Assembly: GCA_003566635.1 (NCBI GenBank)
Contig: PXCK01000103.1
Coordinates: 1 to 40,845, forward strand
Source: Balneolia bacterium
Lineage (GTDB): Bacteria; Bacteroidota; Rhodothermia; Balneolales; Cyclonatronaceae
Reading direction: 5' to 3'
Length of the DNA stretch: 40,845 nt
The notes under the pieces were generated by a model. That model was not told the DNA's origin. It ran no database searches and saw only the letters and a program-made list of their open reading frames with translations. Each line of letters begins with the position of its first letter. Positions within the stretch are counted from its first letter, which is position 1. A program made the translations under genes and the position numbers. This document shows positions 1-7,873 of this stretch, piece after piece.

Positions 1-101
1 CAGCAACGTTCGATGGCACAGCACTTGCCAGTGGAGTTTACCTGGTGAGAATGCAATTAGGCAACCAGGTTTACACTCATAAAATGCTGCTGGTGAAGTA
101 A
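1..101 (+). CDS. C-terminal end of a T9SS-sorted secreted protein (5' truncated)
   Basis: The window opens inside a reading frame (codons in phase from base 3) that ends at TAA 99-101. The 32 visible residues include ALASGVYLVRM and end in HKMLLVK. This is the pattern of the end of the Por/type A type IX secretion C-terminal sorting domain: a G-V-Y strand followed by a final strand ending in K-M-L-L-x-K. The end of the protein at 33500-37003 (ASGVYIYRL … RKMMLLK) is the same type. In this family the domain carries cargo through the outer membrane and is then cleaved. Nothing can be said about the functional domain, which lies outside the window. A clear terminator follows 28 bases downstream, which fits a true gene end. 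Confidence 0.8.
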   Translation, partial: ATFDGTALASGVYLVRMQLGNQVYTHKMLLVK

Positions 102-129
102 GAAACTATTTAAAACCCAAATTCATGAA

Positions 130-160
130 AGCCCGCAGTAAAAACTGTGGGCTTTTGTGG
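130..160 (+). terminator. Rho-independent terminator of the T9SS protein gene
   Basis: A 10-bp stem (130-139 with 144-153, one G-U pair) closes on an AAAA loop and is followed by a T-rich run (TTTTGTGGTTTT). It lies 28 bases after the stop codon at 101. Confidence 0.8.
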
Positions 161-284
161 TTTTAAAAAGGCTGTGGATTTCATACTCATAGTAGGTAGA
201 AAATGCTGTCCTTCAGAGTGCACGATTTTGTTACAGCAACAGTATTATGAAACTTACAATAAATACGCTATGGTATCTTTGCAC

Positions 285-372
285 GAAGAATCTCGTTGAA
301 AAATGCAATACCTTGGAGGTCTCGAAGACCTCCAAGGTTTGTTTGAAGTAAATCGCTTCGACGAGATTCTTC
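285..372. repeat. Nested (double-arm) palindromic element
   Basis: Outer arms GAAGAATCTCGT (285-296) and ACGAGATTCTTC (361-372) are perfect reverse complements and extend to 16 bp (285-300 with 357-372) with one wobble. Inside them sits a second perfect hairpin: CCTTGGAGGTCT (311-322), loop CGA, AGACCTCCAAGG (326-337). The whole folds into a long two-stage hairpin with an asymmetric internal loop of 10 and 19 bases. It has no poly-T tail, so it is not a typical terminator. Compact nested palindromes like this are commonly dispersed intergenic elements (REP/RAYT-type or MITE-like). No second copy is present in this window. Confidence 0.75.
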
Positions 373-530
373 CGCCATACTTTAGAATGGTTAGAATATA
401 AATTGATGGTCAGTCAAAAAGTGGTCGTGAGTTCTTGGCGTCTTAAAGACAAATTAATAGATTAACCTTAACCAACCACTCCAAAATAAAATCCATTACT
501 CATTATTTTGTTGAAATGCATCTAAATTGT

Positions 531-540
531 TGCTATTTTA
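531..540 (+). promoter_or_regulatory. Promoter-like box TGCTATTTTA upstream of secG
   Basis: TGCTATTTTA ends 32 bases before the preferred secG ATG at 572. The same box occurs at nearly the same distance before dapA (4259-4268) and, as TGCTATTTTT, before hemB (32378-32387). It resembles an extended -10 element (TGn-TATTTT). The promoter role is inferred from this repetition. Confidence 0.45.
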
Positions 541-571
541 CTTAACTACAATTCAAAACAGTTTTTCTATT

Positions 572-946
572 ATGTTATATATTTTAACTATGGTTCTCAT
601 CTCGATCATCTGCTTAGTTTTGATCGTGATAATTTTACTCCAAAGTGGTCAAGGTGGCGGTTTGTCCGGCGGTATTGCAGGTAATGCCGGTGGTGGCAGT
701 GGAATGGTTGGTGCGCGTAGAACTGCCGACTTTCTTTCAAAATCTACCTCTGTATTAGGTGCCGTGTTTCTTGCACTTTGTGTTCTTGCCAATTTCTTTA
801 TCGATGGTTCAACTCAGGAACAAAGTACAATACAACGTACCGGTGTTGAAGTTCCACTTCAGCCGAGTGAATTAGAACTACCGGCTCAGCAACAACCTGC
901 TATTCCACAGCAGCCTCCTGTTGAGAACAACGATAATGATGAGTAA
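572..946 (+). CDS. secG: SecG, preprotein translocase subunit
   Basis: SecG is the small accessory subunit of the SecYEG channel in the inner membrane and assists SecA-driven export. The product (124 residues from this start) has two membrane segments, MLYILTMVLISIICLVLIVI and later STSVLGAVFLALCVLANFFI. Between them lies the glycine-rich loop with LLQSGQGGGLSGG, which is typical of the family. A Q/P-rich hydrophilic tail ends in an acidic run (ENNDNDE). The open frame extends upstream to a TTG at 527, but I chose ATG 572 because SecG proteins start directly at the first membrane segment and the extra 15 residues look like leader sequence. A terminator follows the stop, so it is probably monocistronic. 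Confidence 0.92.
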   Translation: MLYILTMVLISIICLVLIVIILLQSGQGGGLSGGIAGNAGGGSGMVGARRTADFLSKSTSVLGAVFLALCVLANFFIDGSTQEQSTIQRTGVEVPLQPSELELPAQQQPAIPQQPPVENNDNDE

Positions 947-968
947 TCATATCTGAGTTTCGATTTTA

Positions 969-995
969 AACCCTGCCCCGAGCAGGGTTTTTTGT
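969..995 (+). terminator. Terminator of secG
   Basis: An 8-bp stem, AACCCTGC (969-976) with GCAGGGTT (982-989), has a 5-base loop and is followed by a T-run, 22 bases past the secG stop. Confidence 0.85.
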
Positions 996-1095
996 TTAAA
1001 GGAAACTCAGTAAAACTTTTATTTTAAAGTGGTATTGAATACGACAAGAACCTTGGTTTTTCAAAACCTTCTAATACCAATCTTTTGTGTTATAT

Positions 1096-1327
1096 TAACC
1101 CGGATTATTCACGAAAAAATGAAATTTAAATCTTATACTATTAAAAATATTGTATTTAGAAAAATACTACACACACTCAAATTTGGGTGTGGTTTAAATG
1201 CTGCAAAATTTCCATGTTAGCTTCGTTGAAGTTGAAAAAGTCATGCCAGGGTACTAAGGTACCCTTCCGCTGATTTTCCACCTTCGCCTTGCTACCAAGA
1301 AAATTTTTTGGTGAATAATCCGGGTTA
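1096..1327 (+). repeat. MITE-like element, copy A1 (intact, perfect TIRs)
   Basis: A 232-bp non-coding unit is bounded by perfect 17-bp terminal inverted repeats: TAACCCGGATTATTCAC at 1096-1112 and its exact reverse complement at 1311-1327. Allowing one mismatch the arms extend to 25 bp (1096-1120 with 1303-1327). The outermost TA on each side could be a TA target duplication around ACCCGG…CCGGGT, as in Tc1/IS630-type elements. The interior has a short hairpin (GGGTAC-TAAG-GTACCC). Two related copies lie at 7874-8042 (inverted, truncated) and 31867-32122. It carries no transposase, so movement would have to be in trans. Confidence 0.8.
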
Positions 1328-1375
1328 CCCGCTTAGTGTTATGAACGGGAACAGATAAAAATAAATGAGGAAACT

Positions 1376-4177
1376 ATGAGTGCAGTCTGGAAAGGCATAG
1401 ACGTTAAAGCCGAAGGTGAAGGTATAACCGCATCCTTAAGTGAACAGGTAAATTTACTTGGAGAATTATTAGGGCATGCTGTTCAGGAACAAGCCGGAGA
1501 TGAAATCTTTAAACTGGTTGATTCACTTCGGGAAAACTGTAAGAAGGCATACAAAAGTGACGACACCGTGCATAGGGATGCTGCCCAAAAGACAATTGAG
1601 TCCTTAAGTACTTACGAAATAGATTGGTTATTACGAGCCTATACAGCTTTTTTTCACATGGTGAATAAGGCCGAGCAGCAGGAGATTACCAGAATTAATC
1701 GGGAGCGTGAGTTAAAGGCATCTGTACAAAACCCAAGGGCAGAATCAATTTTTGATGCTGTTTCTCATCTCAAAAGCCAAAATTACACGTATGAAGAAGT
1801 ACTGGAGATCGTTAATTCTATCGATATTCAGCCAACGCTCACGGCTCACCCAACGGAAGCTCGTCGAAGAACTGTGCTACATATACAAAGCAGAATAGCT
1901 CAAGCACTCTCAGTTTTAGGTAACGAAGAGCTGACCGCACGTGAACGTGAAGATCAAATCGTAGATTTGTACCGCCAGATTAAACTTGTTTTAAATACCG
2001 ATGACGTTCGCAGTTCCAAGTTAAGTGTAGAAGATGAAATCAAAAATGGATTGTACTTTTTTGCCAATACCATCTTTCATGTATTGCCTCGCATTTATGA
2101 TGATTTATCTACAGCTCTGGAAAGTTACTATGGGCAAAAGCCCGAACTCCCGGCCTTTTTAAGGTACAGGTCATGGATTGGGGGCGACCGAGATGGAAAC
2201 CCAAATGTTACTCCCGCTGTAACAGAGAAAGCTCTTAAGATGCAGCAAGAAGCCATTGTGGGTTTGTATCTGGAATCGTTGGAAGAATTGAGACGTGAGT
2301 TGAGTATCTCAAACAGGCAGATTGCAACGCCTAAAGTTATGGCAGATTCCATACAGAGAGACAAAGAGTTTGTGGAACTTTCGGAAGAGAAGAAAACGAA
2401 TTACAAGCACGAACCTTACAGATATAGAATTGTTCAGATAAAGCTTAAACTACAAAAAGCGTTTCTGAACGATAATCCTACTGCTTTAAATCTTCAATCC
2501 GATTTCCATTACTCTGCCGATGATTTCCTTCAGGATGTTGTCGAAATTCGGGATAGTTTGATTGAGCAAGGTTTTCACCAACTGGCAAAAGAAGGAAATC
2601 TTGCCAAACTGCTCACTCAAATTCGTTCTTTCGGACTGTCGTTTGCGGCTTTAGATATACGTCAACATAGTGCTGTGTTTGAGCGAACAGTTACAGAAAT
2701 GTTCAACCATGCTGCAATAGTTGATGATTATTCCCAACTTACAGAAGAAGAAAAAATAAGAGTCATCTGTGAAGAATTGGAAAATCCCAGACCAATGCTT
2801 CCTACAGGAACAGCCTTATCTGAACCTGCTGAAAATTTAATTCAGGTTTTTACCATCATTCGGAAAGCGTTAAAGATTGACAAGTTGTCAATTGGTAGTT
2901 TGATCGTAAGTATGACCCACAGCATCAGCGATTTGCTCGAAGTATTAGTAATTGCGAAAGAAGCGGGATTGTGGAAGCTTAAAAATGGTACTGTTGATTC
3001 CAAAGTTGATGTGGTGCCACTTTTTGAAACTATCGAAGACCTTGAAAAGAGTCATTTGCTCATGCAGCAATTATTTGATAATCCTGTATATCGCCTTCAA
3101 TTGGAAGCGCGCGGTATGTTTCAGGAAATTATGCTTGGTTACTCCGATAGTAACAAAGACGGAGGATACATCATGGCAAATTGGGCGCTTCAAAAAGCTC
3201 AGGAAAAACTCTCAAAAACCTGTCGGGATAATGAAGTTGATTTCCGGTTGTTTCATGGTCGGGGTGGTTCGGTTGGTCGTGGAGGGGGACGAGCAAATCA
3301 GGCTATGCTTGCTTTGCCGGCTGTGTGTCATAGCGGAAAAGTTCGCTTCACCGAGCAAGGAGAGGTTATTTCATTCAGATATGCAAACCGTAATATTGCG
3401 CACAGGCATTTGGAGCAAATTGCGAACGCTATGTTACGCGCGACTGCACTTGGTTATAAGTACAAGGAAAATCAACCCGAAAAAAGCGATGCAAAGCAGT
3501 TTGAGTTAATGCAGAAAATGGCCGAAAGTTCTATGAATACCTACAGGCAACTGATAGACGATCCGGAGTTTTGGCCCTGGTATGCAACGGTAACACCCAT
3601 CGAACATATATCCCGATTGCCAATTGCATCACGGCCGGTTTCCCGCGCAAACGGGAAAGAAGTCGATTTCGACAGTTTACGAGCGATTCCATGGGTATTT
3701 GCCTGGACACAAATTCGCTATAATATACCCGGTTGGTACGGATGCGGAACCGCACTTGATGATGCCATCAACAACGGAAATCTCGAACTCTTTCAAAAAT
3801 GGTATAAAAGCTGGCCGTTTTTCAAAGTATTGATTGAAAACGCACAAAGAGAAATGGCGCGGAGCAATTTAATTATTACGCCTTACTATAACGATCATCA
3901 ATCCGAATCTAAAATTCCCGGACTGATAGAAACCGAGTTTCAAAAGGCGGAAAAGGCAATACTTGCCATAACGGGGCAGAAAAATCTGCTTGATATGAAT
4001 CCGGTTATTCAAAAATCCATCCGTTTGCGAAATCCGTACACCGATGTGTTAAACCTCATGCAAGCGGAACTCATGCATCGCTGGAAAGTTCAGGATAGAG
4101 AATTACAACCGGAATTAAGGTCACTCTTATTCAGCAGCATTAATGGACTTGCAGCGGCCATGCAAAGTACGGGATGA
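1376..4177 (+). CDS. ppc: Phosphoenolpyruvate carboxylase
   Basis: PEP carboxylase converts PEP and bicarbonate to oxaloacetate and phosphate, replenishing the TCA cycle in the cytoplasm. At 933 residues it is slightly longer than the E. coli enzyme (883). The family signatures are present: LTAHPTEARRR with catalytic His158, GGDRDGNPNVT, LGYSDSNKDGG with Lys594, and the flexible glycine-rich loop FHGRGGSVGRGGG starting at Phe626. The C-terminus is MQSTG where many family members end QNTG, a tail involved in the active site and in allosteric inhibition; the N-to-S change is conservative but notable. The start ATG is preceded by GAGG at a suitable distance. The MITE-like element ends 48 bases upstream. 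It is followed by dapA after 124 bases, with a promoter-like box between, so the two are probably transcribed separately. Confidence 0.97.
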   Translation: MSAVWKGIDVKAEGEGITASLSEQVNLLGELLGHAVQEQAGDEIFKLVDSLRENCKKAYKSDDTVHRDAAQKTIESLSTYEIDWLLRAYTAFFHMVNKAEQQEITRINRERELKASVQNPRAESIFDAVSHLKSQNYTYEEVLEIVNSIDIQPTLTAHPTEARRRTVLHIQSRIAQALSVLGNEELTAREREDQIVDLYRQIKLVLNTDDVRSSKLSVEDEIKNGLYFFANTIFHVLPRIYDDLSTALESYYGQKPELPAFLRYRSWIGGDRDGNPNVTPAVTEKALKMQQEAIVGLYLESLEELRRELSISNRQIATPKVMADSIQRDKEFVELSEEKKTNYKHEPYRYRIVQIKLKLQKAFLNDNPTALNLQSDFHYSADDFLQDVVEIRDSLIEQGFHQLAKEGNLAKLLTQIRSFGLSFAALDIRQHSAVFERTVTEMFNHAAIVDDYSQLTEEEKIRVICEELENPRPMLPTGTALSEPAENLIQVFTIIRKALKIDKLSIGSLIVSMTHSISDLLEVLVIAKEAGLWKLKNGTVDSKVDVVPLFETIEDLEKSHLLMQQLFDNPVYRLQLEARGMFQEIMLGYSDSNKDGGYIMANWALQKAQEKLSKTCRDNEVDFRLFHGRGGSVGRGGGRANQAMLALPAVCHSGKVRFTEQGEVISFRYANRNIAHRHLEQIANAMLRATALGYKYKENQPEKSDAKQFELMQKMAESSMNTYRQLIDDPEFWPWYATVTPIEHISRLPIASRPVSRANGKEVDFDSLRAIPWVFAWTQIRYNIPGWYGCGTALDDAINNGNLELFQKWYKSWPFFKVLIENAQREMARSNLIITPYYNDHQSESKIPGLIETEFQKAEKAILAITGQKNLLDMNPVIQKSIRLRNPYTDVLNLMQAELMHRWKVQDRELQPELRSLLFSSINGLAAAMQSTG

Positions 4178-4258
4178 TGGTTGGTATCTAAATGTAAATT
4201 TGAAGGTATCACCTCAACCAATCTTTACATTACTCCTTACTCATGATTTGTTAAAAAC

Positions 4259-4268
4259 TGCTATTTTA
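4259..4268 (+). promoter_or_regulatory. Promoter-like box TGCTATTTTA upstream of dapA
   Basis: It is identical in sequence to the box before secG and ends 34 bases before the dapA ATG. It is preceded by TTTGTTAAAAAC, which is too close to be a classical -35. The role is inferred. Confidence 0.45.
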
Positions 4269-4301
4269 GAACAAAATAGTGATTTTTAATAGTATTAATT
4301 T

Positions 4302-5186
4302 ATGAACCAATTTCAAGCTTTTAGAGGAACCTACACGGCAATAGTCACGCCATTCAACAGAGAAGGCAATCTGGATGTTGAGGCATTCAAAAAGCTGGTT
4401 GAATTACAAGTGAAAGGTGGAGTAAGTGGCATTGTTATCTGCGGGACAACAGGAGAGGGGCCGACGGTTACAGAAAAAGAGTTTATGCAGTTGATTAAAA
4501 CTGCAAGGGAGACTACAAACGATAAGATTCAAATTATTGCAGGAACCGGAACAAATAATACGTCGGAAGTAATCCGTAAATCACTGATTGCCAAAGATAC
4601 GGGCGCACACGGATTGCTTATTTCTGCACCATATTATAACAAACCGACCCAAGCAGGTTTGGTGGCGCATTACACCGCTATTGCCGATTCGGTTGATTTA
4701 CCAATAATGGTGTACAATGTCCCCGGAAGAAGCGCAGTTAATATTCTGCCGCAAACCATCGCACAACTTGCTAAGCATCCGAATATCGTATCGGTAAAAG
4801 AAGCCAGTGGCGATATCAACCAAATAATGGATGTAATTCAGGCAGTTCCTTCCGATTTTTCTGTTTTAGCCGGGGATGACATGATGGCTTTACCTGCTAT
4901 TGCGGCCGGTGCCGAAGGGGTAGTATCGGTAATATCGAATGAATTTCCTTCACTAATGAGTAGTATGACTGCCAGTTGTTTATCGGGTGATTTTGAAGCT
5001 GCTAAAGAATTGCACTATAAGTTATTACCGATGATGAAAGCTAATTTCCGCGAAAGTAATCCTATTGTTGCAAAAGCAGTGTTGGCTCATTTTGGATTGA
5101 TTGAGAATGTATTGCGGTTACCATTGGTTCCCATGAGTGAGTCATTGGAATCTGAAATTTTTGCTCTGGCAGATTCTCTAAAATAG
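4302..5186 (+). CDS. dapA: 4-hydroxy-tetrahydrodipicolinate synthase
   Basis: DapA condenses pyruvate with aspartate semialdehyde, the first committed step of lysine and diaminopimelate synthesis. It is a TIM-barrel class I aldolase-type enzyme. The 294-residue product has the normal family length. Visible key residues are the Schiff-base Lys166 in VSVKEASGD, Tyr138 in YNVPGR with the substrate-binding Arg143, and the GTTGEG motif (48-53) containing the catalytic Thr. No Shine-Dalgarno is evident, as is common in this group. It lies 24 bases upstream of the M14 peptidase on the same strand, so the two may be co-transcribed, although the functional link is not obvious. Confidence 0.96.
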   Translation: MNQFQAFRGTYTAIVTPFNREGNLDVEAFKKLVELQVKGGVSGIVICGTTGEGPTVTEKEFMQLIKTARETTNDKIQIIAGTGTNNTSEVIRKSLIAKDTGAHGLLISAPYYNKPTQAGLVAHYTAIADSVDLPIMVYNVPGRSAVNILPQTIAQLAKHPNIVSVKEASGDINQIMDVIQAVPSDFSVLAGDDMMALPAIAAGAEGVVSVISNEFPSLMSSMTASCLSGDFEAAKELHYKLLPMMKANFRESNPIVAKAVLAHFGLIENVLRLPLVPMSESLESEIFALADSLK

Positions 5187-5210
5187 TTTTATAAACCTAA
5201 CTTACTTTTT

Positions 5211-7712
5211 ATGAAAAAATCTCTGGCAATTTTTGGATTGCTCCTATTTTCATTTTTTTGGAATGATGCGATTTCTCAGGTAAAATCACCGGCCGATTTT
5301 CTTGGATACTCTTTAGGAGACAGGCTAACGCCTCACCACAGAGTTGTGGATTATTTTACACACGTTGCTGAAAACAGCGACCTCGTTTCCCTGGAAAAGT
5401 ATGGGTATACTTACGGACAACGTGCATTAATTATGGCATTTGTTACGAGTGAGGCCAATCATCAAAACTTAGAAGATATTCGACTGGACAACCTTCGTCG
5501 TACCGGGCTTGAATCGGGAACCATGAGCGGCGTTGGAGATAAAGCTATCGTTTGGTTGAGCTACAATGTGCACGGAAATGAAATTTCGAGCACGGAAGCA
5601 TCCATGCAAACCATTTATGAGCTTGTAACTGAAAGAAGTGAATGGCTTGAGGATACGGTTGTGATTATCGACCCGCTTTTGAATCCGGATGGGCGCGAGC
5701 GCTACGTGAATTTTTACCATCAGGTTGCCGGAAGAATTGCCGACCCGTACCCGAACAGCAGGGAACATAATGAGCCCTGGCCGGGTGGAAGAACTAATCA
5801 CTATTATTTCGATTTGAACAGAGATTGGGCGTGGCAATCACAAATTGAGACTCAAAAAAGAATGGTCGTTTACCATAAGTGGATGCCACATGTTCATGCC
5901 GATTTCCACGAAATGGGTTTCAACAGTCCCTATTATTTTGCACCGGCTGCCGAACCCTTTCACGAGGCTATAACCGATTGGCAGAGACAATTTCAGACAG
6001 AAATTGGTCGAAATCATGCCAATTATTTTGATGCAAATTTCCGCCTTTATTACACCAGAGAAAACTTCGACTTATTCTATCCGAGTTACGGAGATACCTA
6101 TCCTACTTACAATGGAGCCATTGGCATGACCTACGAGCAAGCCGGTCACTCAAGAGGCGGTTTGGCTGTTGTTACAGCTTTGGGTGATACGCTCACATTT
6201 GACCGCAGGGTGTTGAACCAGCATGTTGTTGGGATGAGTACAGTTGAAATTACAGCTCAACATGCACAACGAGTGGCTAATGAATTTCAAAACTTTTTTA
6301 GGGAGACATCCCAAAATCCGTATAGTGATTATAAAACATATATCATCAGAGGCGATCAAAACCGTGATAAACTTGCCCGTTTAGTTGAAAGTTTAGATGG
6401 TTGGGATATTCGTTTTGGAGCTGCACCTCAAACCCGCTCGGTGAGAGCTTATAATTACAAAACCGGGCAAACCGAATCCATTAGTTTAAGCAACAGAGAT
6501 ATTATCATTAGTGCATATCAACCAAAATCTGTACTTACAAATGTTTTGTTTGAGCCGAGAACAACGATTATCGATTCGTTGACATACGACATCACGGCTT
6601 GGTCGGTACCATACGCAATGGGACTTCAGGCTTTTGCTTCAACAGAGCGAATTAACCCATCCGGAACGTGGACGCTACCTGAAGTAGAAGCACCCGAAAT
6701 TACAGCAGACACGCCTTATTCCTACCTATTAAGATGGCAAAGTGAAGAGGATGCAAAATTTTTGAGCTATCTTCTTAAAAATGACATTCGGGTACGGTTC
6801 ACAAAACAACCTTTTAGAATTGATGATACCGATTTCGAACGTGGTACGTTGGTAATTGTACGTCGGGGTAATGAGCATTTAGGCGCTAGGTTTGATAAGA
6901 CCATTCAACGGGCAGCTCAAACTTTTGACAGAGCGTTGTTTGCTACGCAAACGGGTATGGTAGAAACCGGTGTAGATTTTGGCTCGAATGATGTTAGTAT
7001 AATTGAGCGCCCTCGAATAGCGCTAATTGGTGGAAGCGGCTTCAATGGAAATAATTTTGGTGAAATTTGGCACTTTCTTGACAGAAGGCTGGAATACCCG
7101 ATTTCCACTTTTGAAGCGAATCAATTCAATGCTACTGACCTTAGCTCTTTCAGTGTGATTATTTTACCTGAAGGTAATAGCGGGTCATTCATGAACAGAT
7201 TAGGGAGTGAGTTTTCTACATGGCTGAGTCGTGGCGGTAAAGTAATTGCATTTGGCAGTGCCATGAATGGATTTGCTTCGTCTGATACGCCCGGTTCGGT
7301 TTCTTTCAAAAGCAGAGACACCGATGATGAACCTAACTTGACTACCTTCAGTGAGCGAAGAAGAGAAGCCATTCAAAACAGTATATCAGGTAGTATTTAT
7401 AAAATATATATGGATAATACGCATCCATTGGCGTTTGGCTATCCAAATTATTATTACACGATTAAAAGAGGTGCAAATGTGCCGGAGTTTCTTACTTCAG
7501 GCTGGAATGTCGGGCGATTAGAAGAAGGTGCTCATCGTGCCGGTTTTGAAGGCCATTTAGTTAGAGAACATATTGTTGACAGCATGGTGTTTGGTGTTGA
7601 GCAATCGGGTAGAGGAAGTATTGTTTATCTTGCTGATAATCCTTTGTTCAGAGCTTTTTGGCATAATGGTCACCTGTTGTTTGCTAATGCTGTATTTTTT
7701 GTAGGGAATTGA
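5211..7712 (+). CDS. Secreted M14-family zinc carboxypeptidase-like protein
   Basis: This 833-residue exported protein has a clear signal peptide (MKKSLAIFGLLLFSFFWNDA, cleavage likely after IS). The M14 catalytic domain covers about residues 35-345: zinc ligands in HGNE (His121, Glu124), a third His in HVHADFHEMG (His233 most likely), the NPDGRERY and FDLNRDW segments that bind substrate in the family, and a candidate catalytic Glu309 in TYEQAGHS. After a linker, residues about 600-690 (RIALIGGSGFNG … VIILPEGNSG … GGKVIAFG) look like a class I glutamine-amidotransferase-like flavodoxin fold, as in other large M14-like proteins of this group. It probably trims peptides outside the inner membrane; exact specificity cannot be read. 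It is likely co-transcribed with dapA. There is no T9SS tail, so a periplasmic or outer-membrane-exposed location is more likely. Confidence 0.88.
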   Translation: MKKSLAIFGLLLFSFFWNDAISQVKSPADFLGYSLGDRLTPHHRVVDYFTHVAENSDLVSLEKYGYTYGQRALIMAFVTSEANHQNLEDIRLDNLRRTGLESGTMSGVGDKAIVWLSYNVHGNEISSTEASMQTIYELVTERSEWLEDTVVIIDPLLNPDGRERYVNFYHQVAGRIADPYPNSREHNEPWPGGRTNHYYFDLNRDWAWQSQIETQKRMVVYHKWMPHVHADFHEMGFNSPYYFAPAAEPFHEAITDWQRQFQTEIGRNHANYFDANFRLYYTRENFDLFYPSYGDTYPTYNGAIGMTYEQAGHSRGGLAVVTALGDTLTFDRRVLNQHVVGMSTVEITAQHAQRVANEFQNFFRETSQNPYSDYKTYIIRGDQNRDKLARLVESLDGWDIRFGAAPQTRSVRAYNYKTGQTESISLSNRDIIISAYQPKSVLTNVLFEPRTTIIDSLTYDITAWSVPYAMGLQAFASTERINPSGTWTLPEVEAPEITADTPYSYLLRWQSEEDAKFLSYLLKNDIRVRFTKQPFRIDDTDFERGTLVIVRRGNEHLGARFDKTIQRAAQTFDRALFATQTGMVETGVDFGSNDVSIIERPRIALIGGSGFNGNNFGEIWHFLDRRLEYPISTFEANQFNATDLSSFSVIILPEGNSGSFMNRLGSEFSTWLSRGGKVIAFGSAMNGFASSDTPGSVSFKSRDTDDEPNLTTFSERRREAIQNSISGSIYKIYMDNTHPLAFGYPNYYYTIKRGANVPEFLTSGWNVGRLEEGAHRAGFEGHLVREHIVDSMVFGVEQSGRGSIVYLADNPLFRAFWHNGHLLFANAVFFVGN

Positions 7713-7780
7713 GAAATGTTCACAGGAAGATCAAATTTAAGGTATAAACCTAAGTTCGATTATTAACAATTTTTTTTTAT

Positions 7781-7824
7781 CACAGAGGTCACTGAGTAAA
7801 GCGCGGAGTTACACAGAGCTTGCC
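7781..7824 (+). repeat. 44-bp dispersed repeat, copy B1
   Basis: The sequence starts CACAGAGGTCACTGAG and ends ACACAGAGCTTGCC. It matches 32208-32251 (opposite strand) at 43 of 44 positions and 17411-17454 at 35 of 44. Its GAG/GGAG triplets recur about every 9-12 bases. Related flank with 32273-32289 (CCTAAGTTCGAT at 7749-7760) suggests the duplicated unit is longer than 44 bp. Confidence 0.8.
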
Positions 7825-7873
7825 TAACTCCCTGCAGGCTTTATGATTCAAATCTCTACTAGACCTTATGTTT

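Larger units (their letters stand above)
102..571. other. Gene-free stretch between the T9SS protein and secG
   Basis: These 470 bases hold the terminator at 130-160, the nested palindromic element at 285-372 and a promoter-like box at 531-540, each listed separately. The remainder (about 161-284 and 373-530) is AT-rich sequence in which I see no credible gene or RNA. Confidence 0.6.
947..1375. other. Gene-free stretch between secG and ppc
   Basis: It contains the secG terminator (969-995) and the MITE-like element (1096-1327). A frame at 1029-1220 runs partly through the element and is not a credible gene. The last 48 bases before ppc (1328-1375) carry a good ribosome-binding sequence (GAGG) but no obvious promoter. 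Confidence 0.6.

Noticed and set aside
527-571. TTG start giving a longer SecG
   Set aside because: The extra 15 residues precede the first membrane segment with no similarity to SecG, and ATG 572 places the start exactly at the segment. The region also holds the promoter-like box.
1029-1220. Small ORF whose peptide (MKFKSYT…) resembles the one in the minus-strand ORF at 7789-8019
   Set aside because: The shared peptide lies wholly within the A repeat family. Comparing A1 with A3, differences fall at first, second and third codon positions alike and A3 has GTG instead of ATG, so there is no sign of protein selection.
4178-4220. TGGTTG…CAACCA inverted repeat after ppc as a terminator
   Set aside because: Short stem, 31-base loop and no T-run after it.
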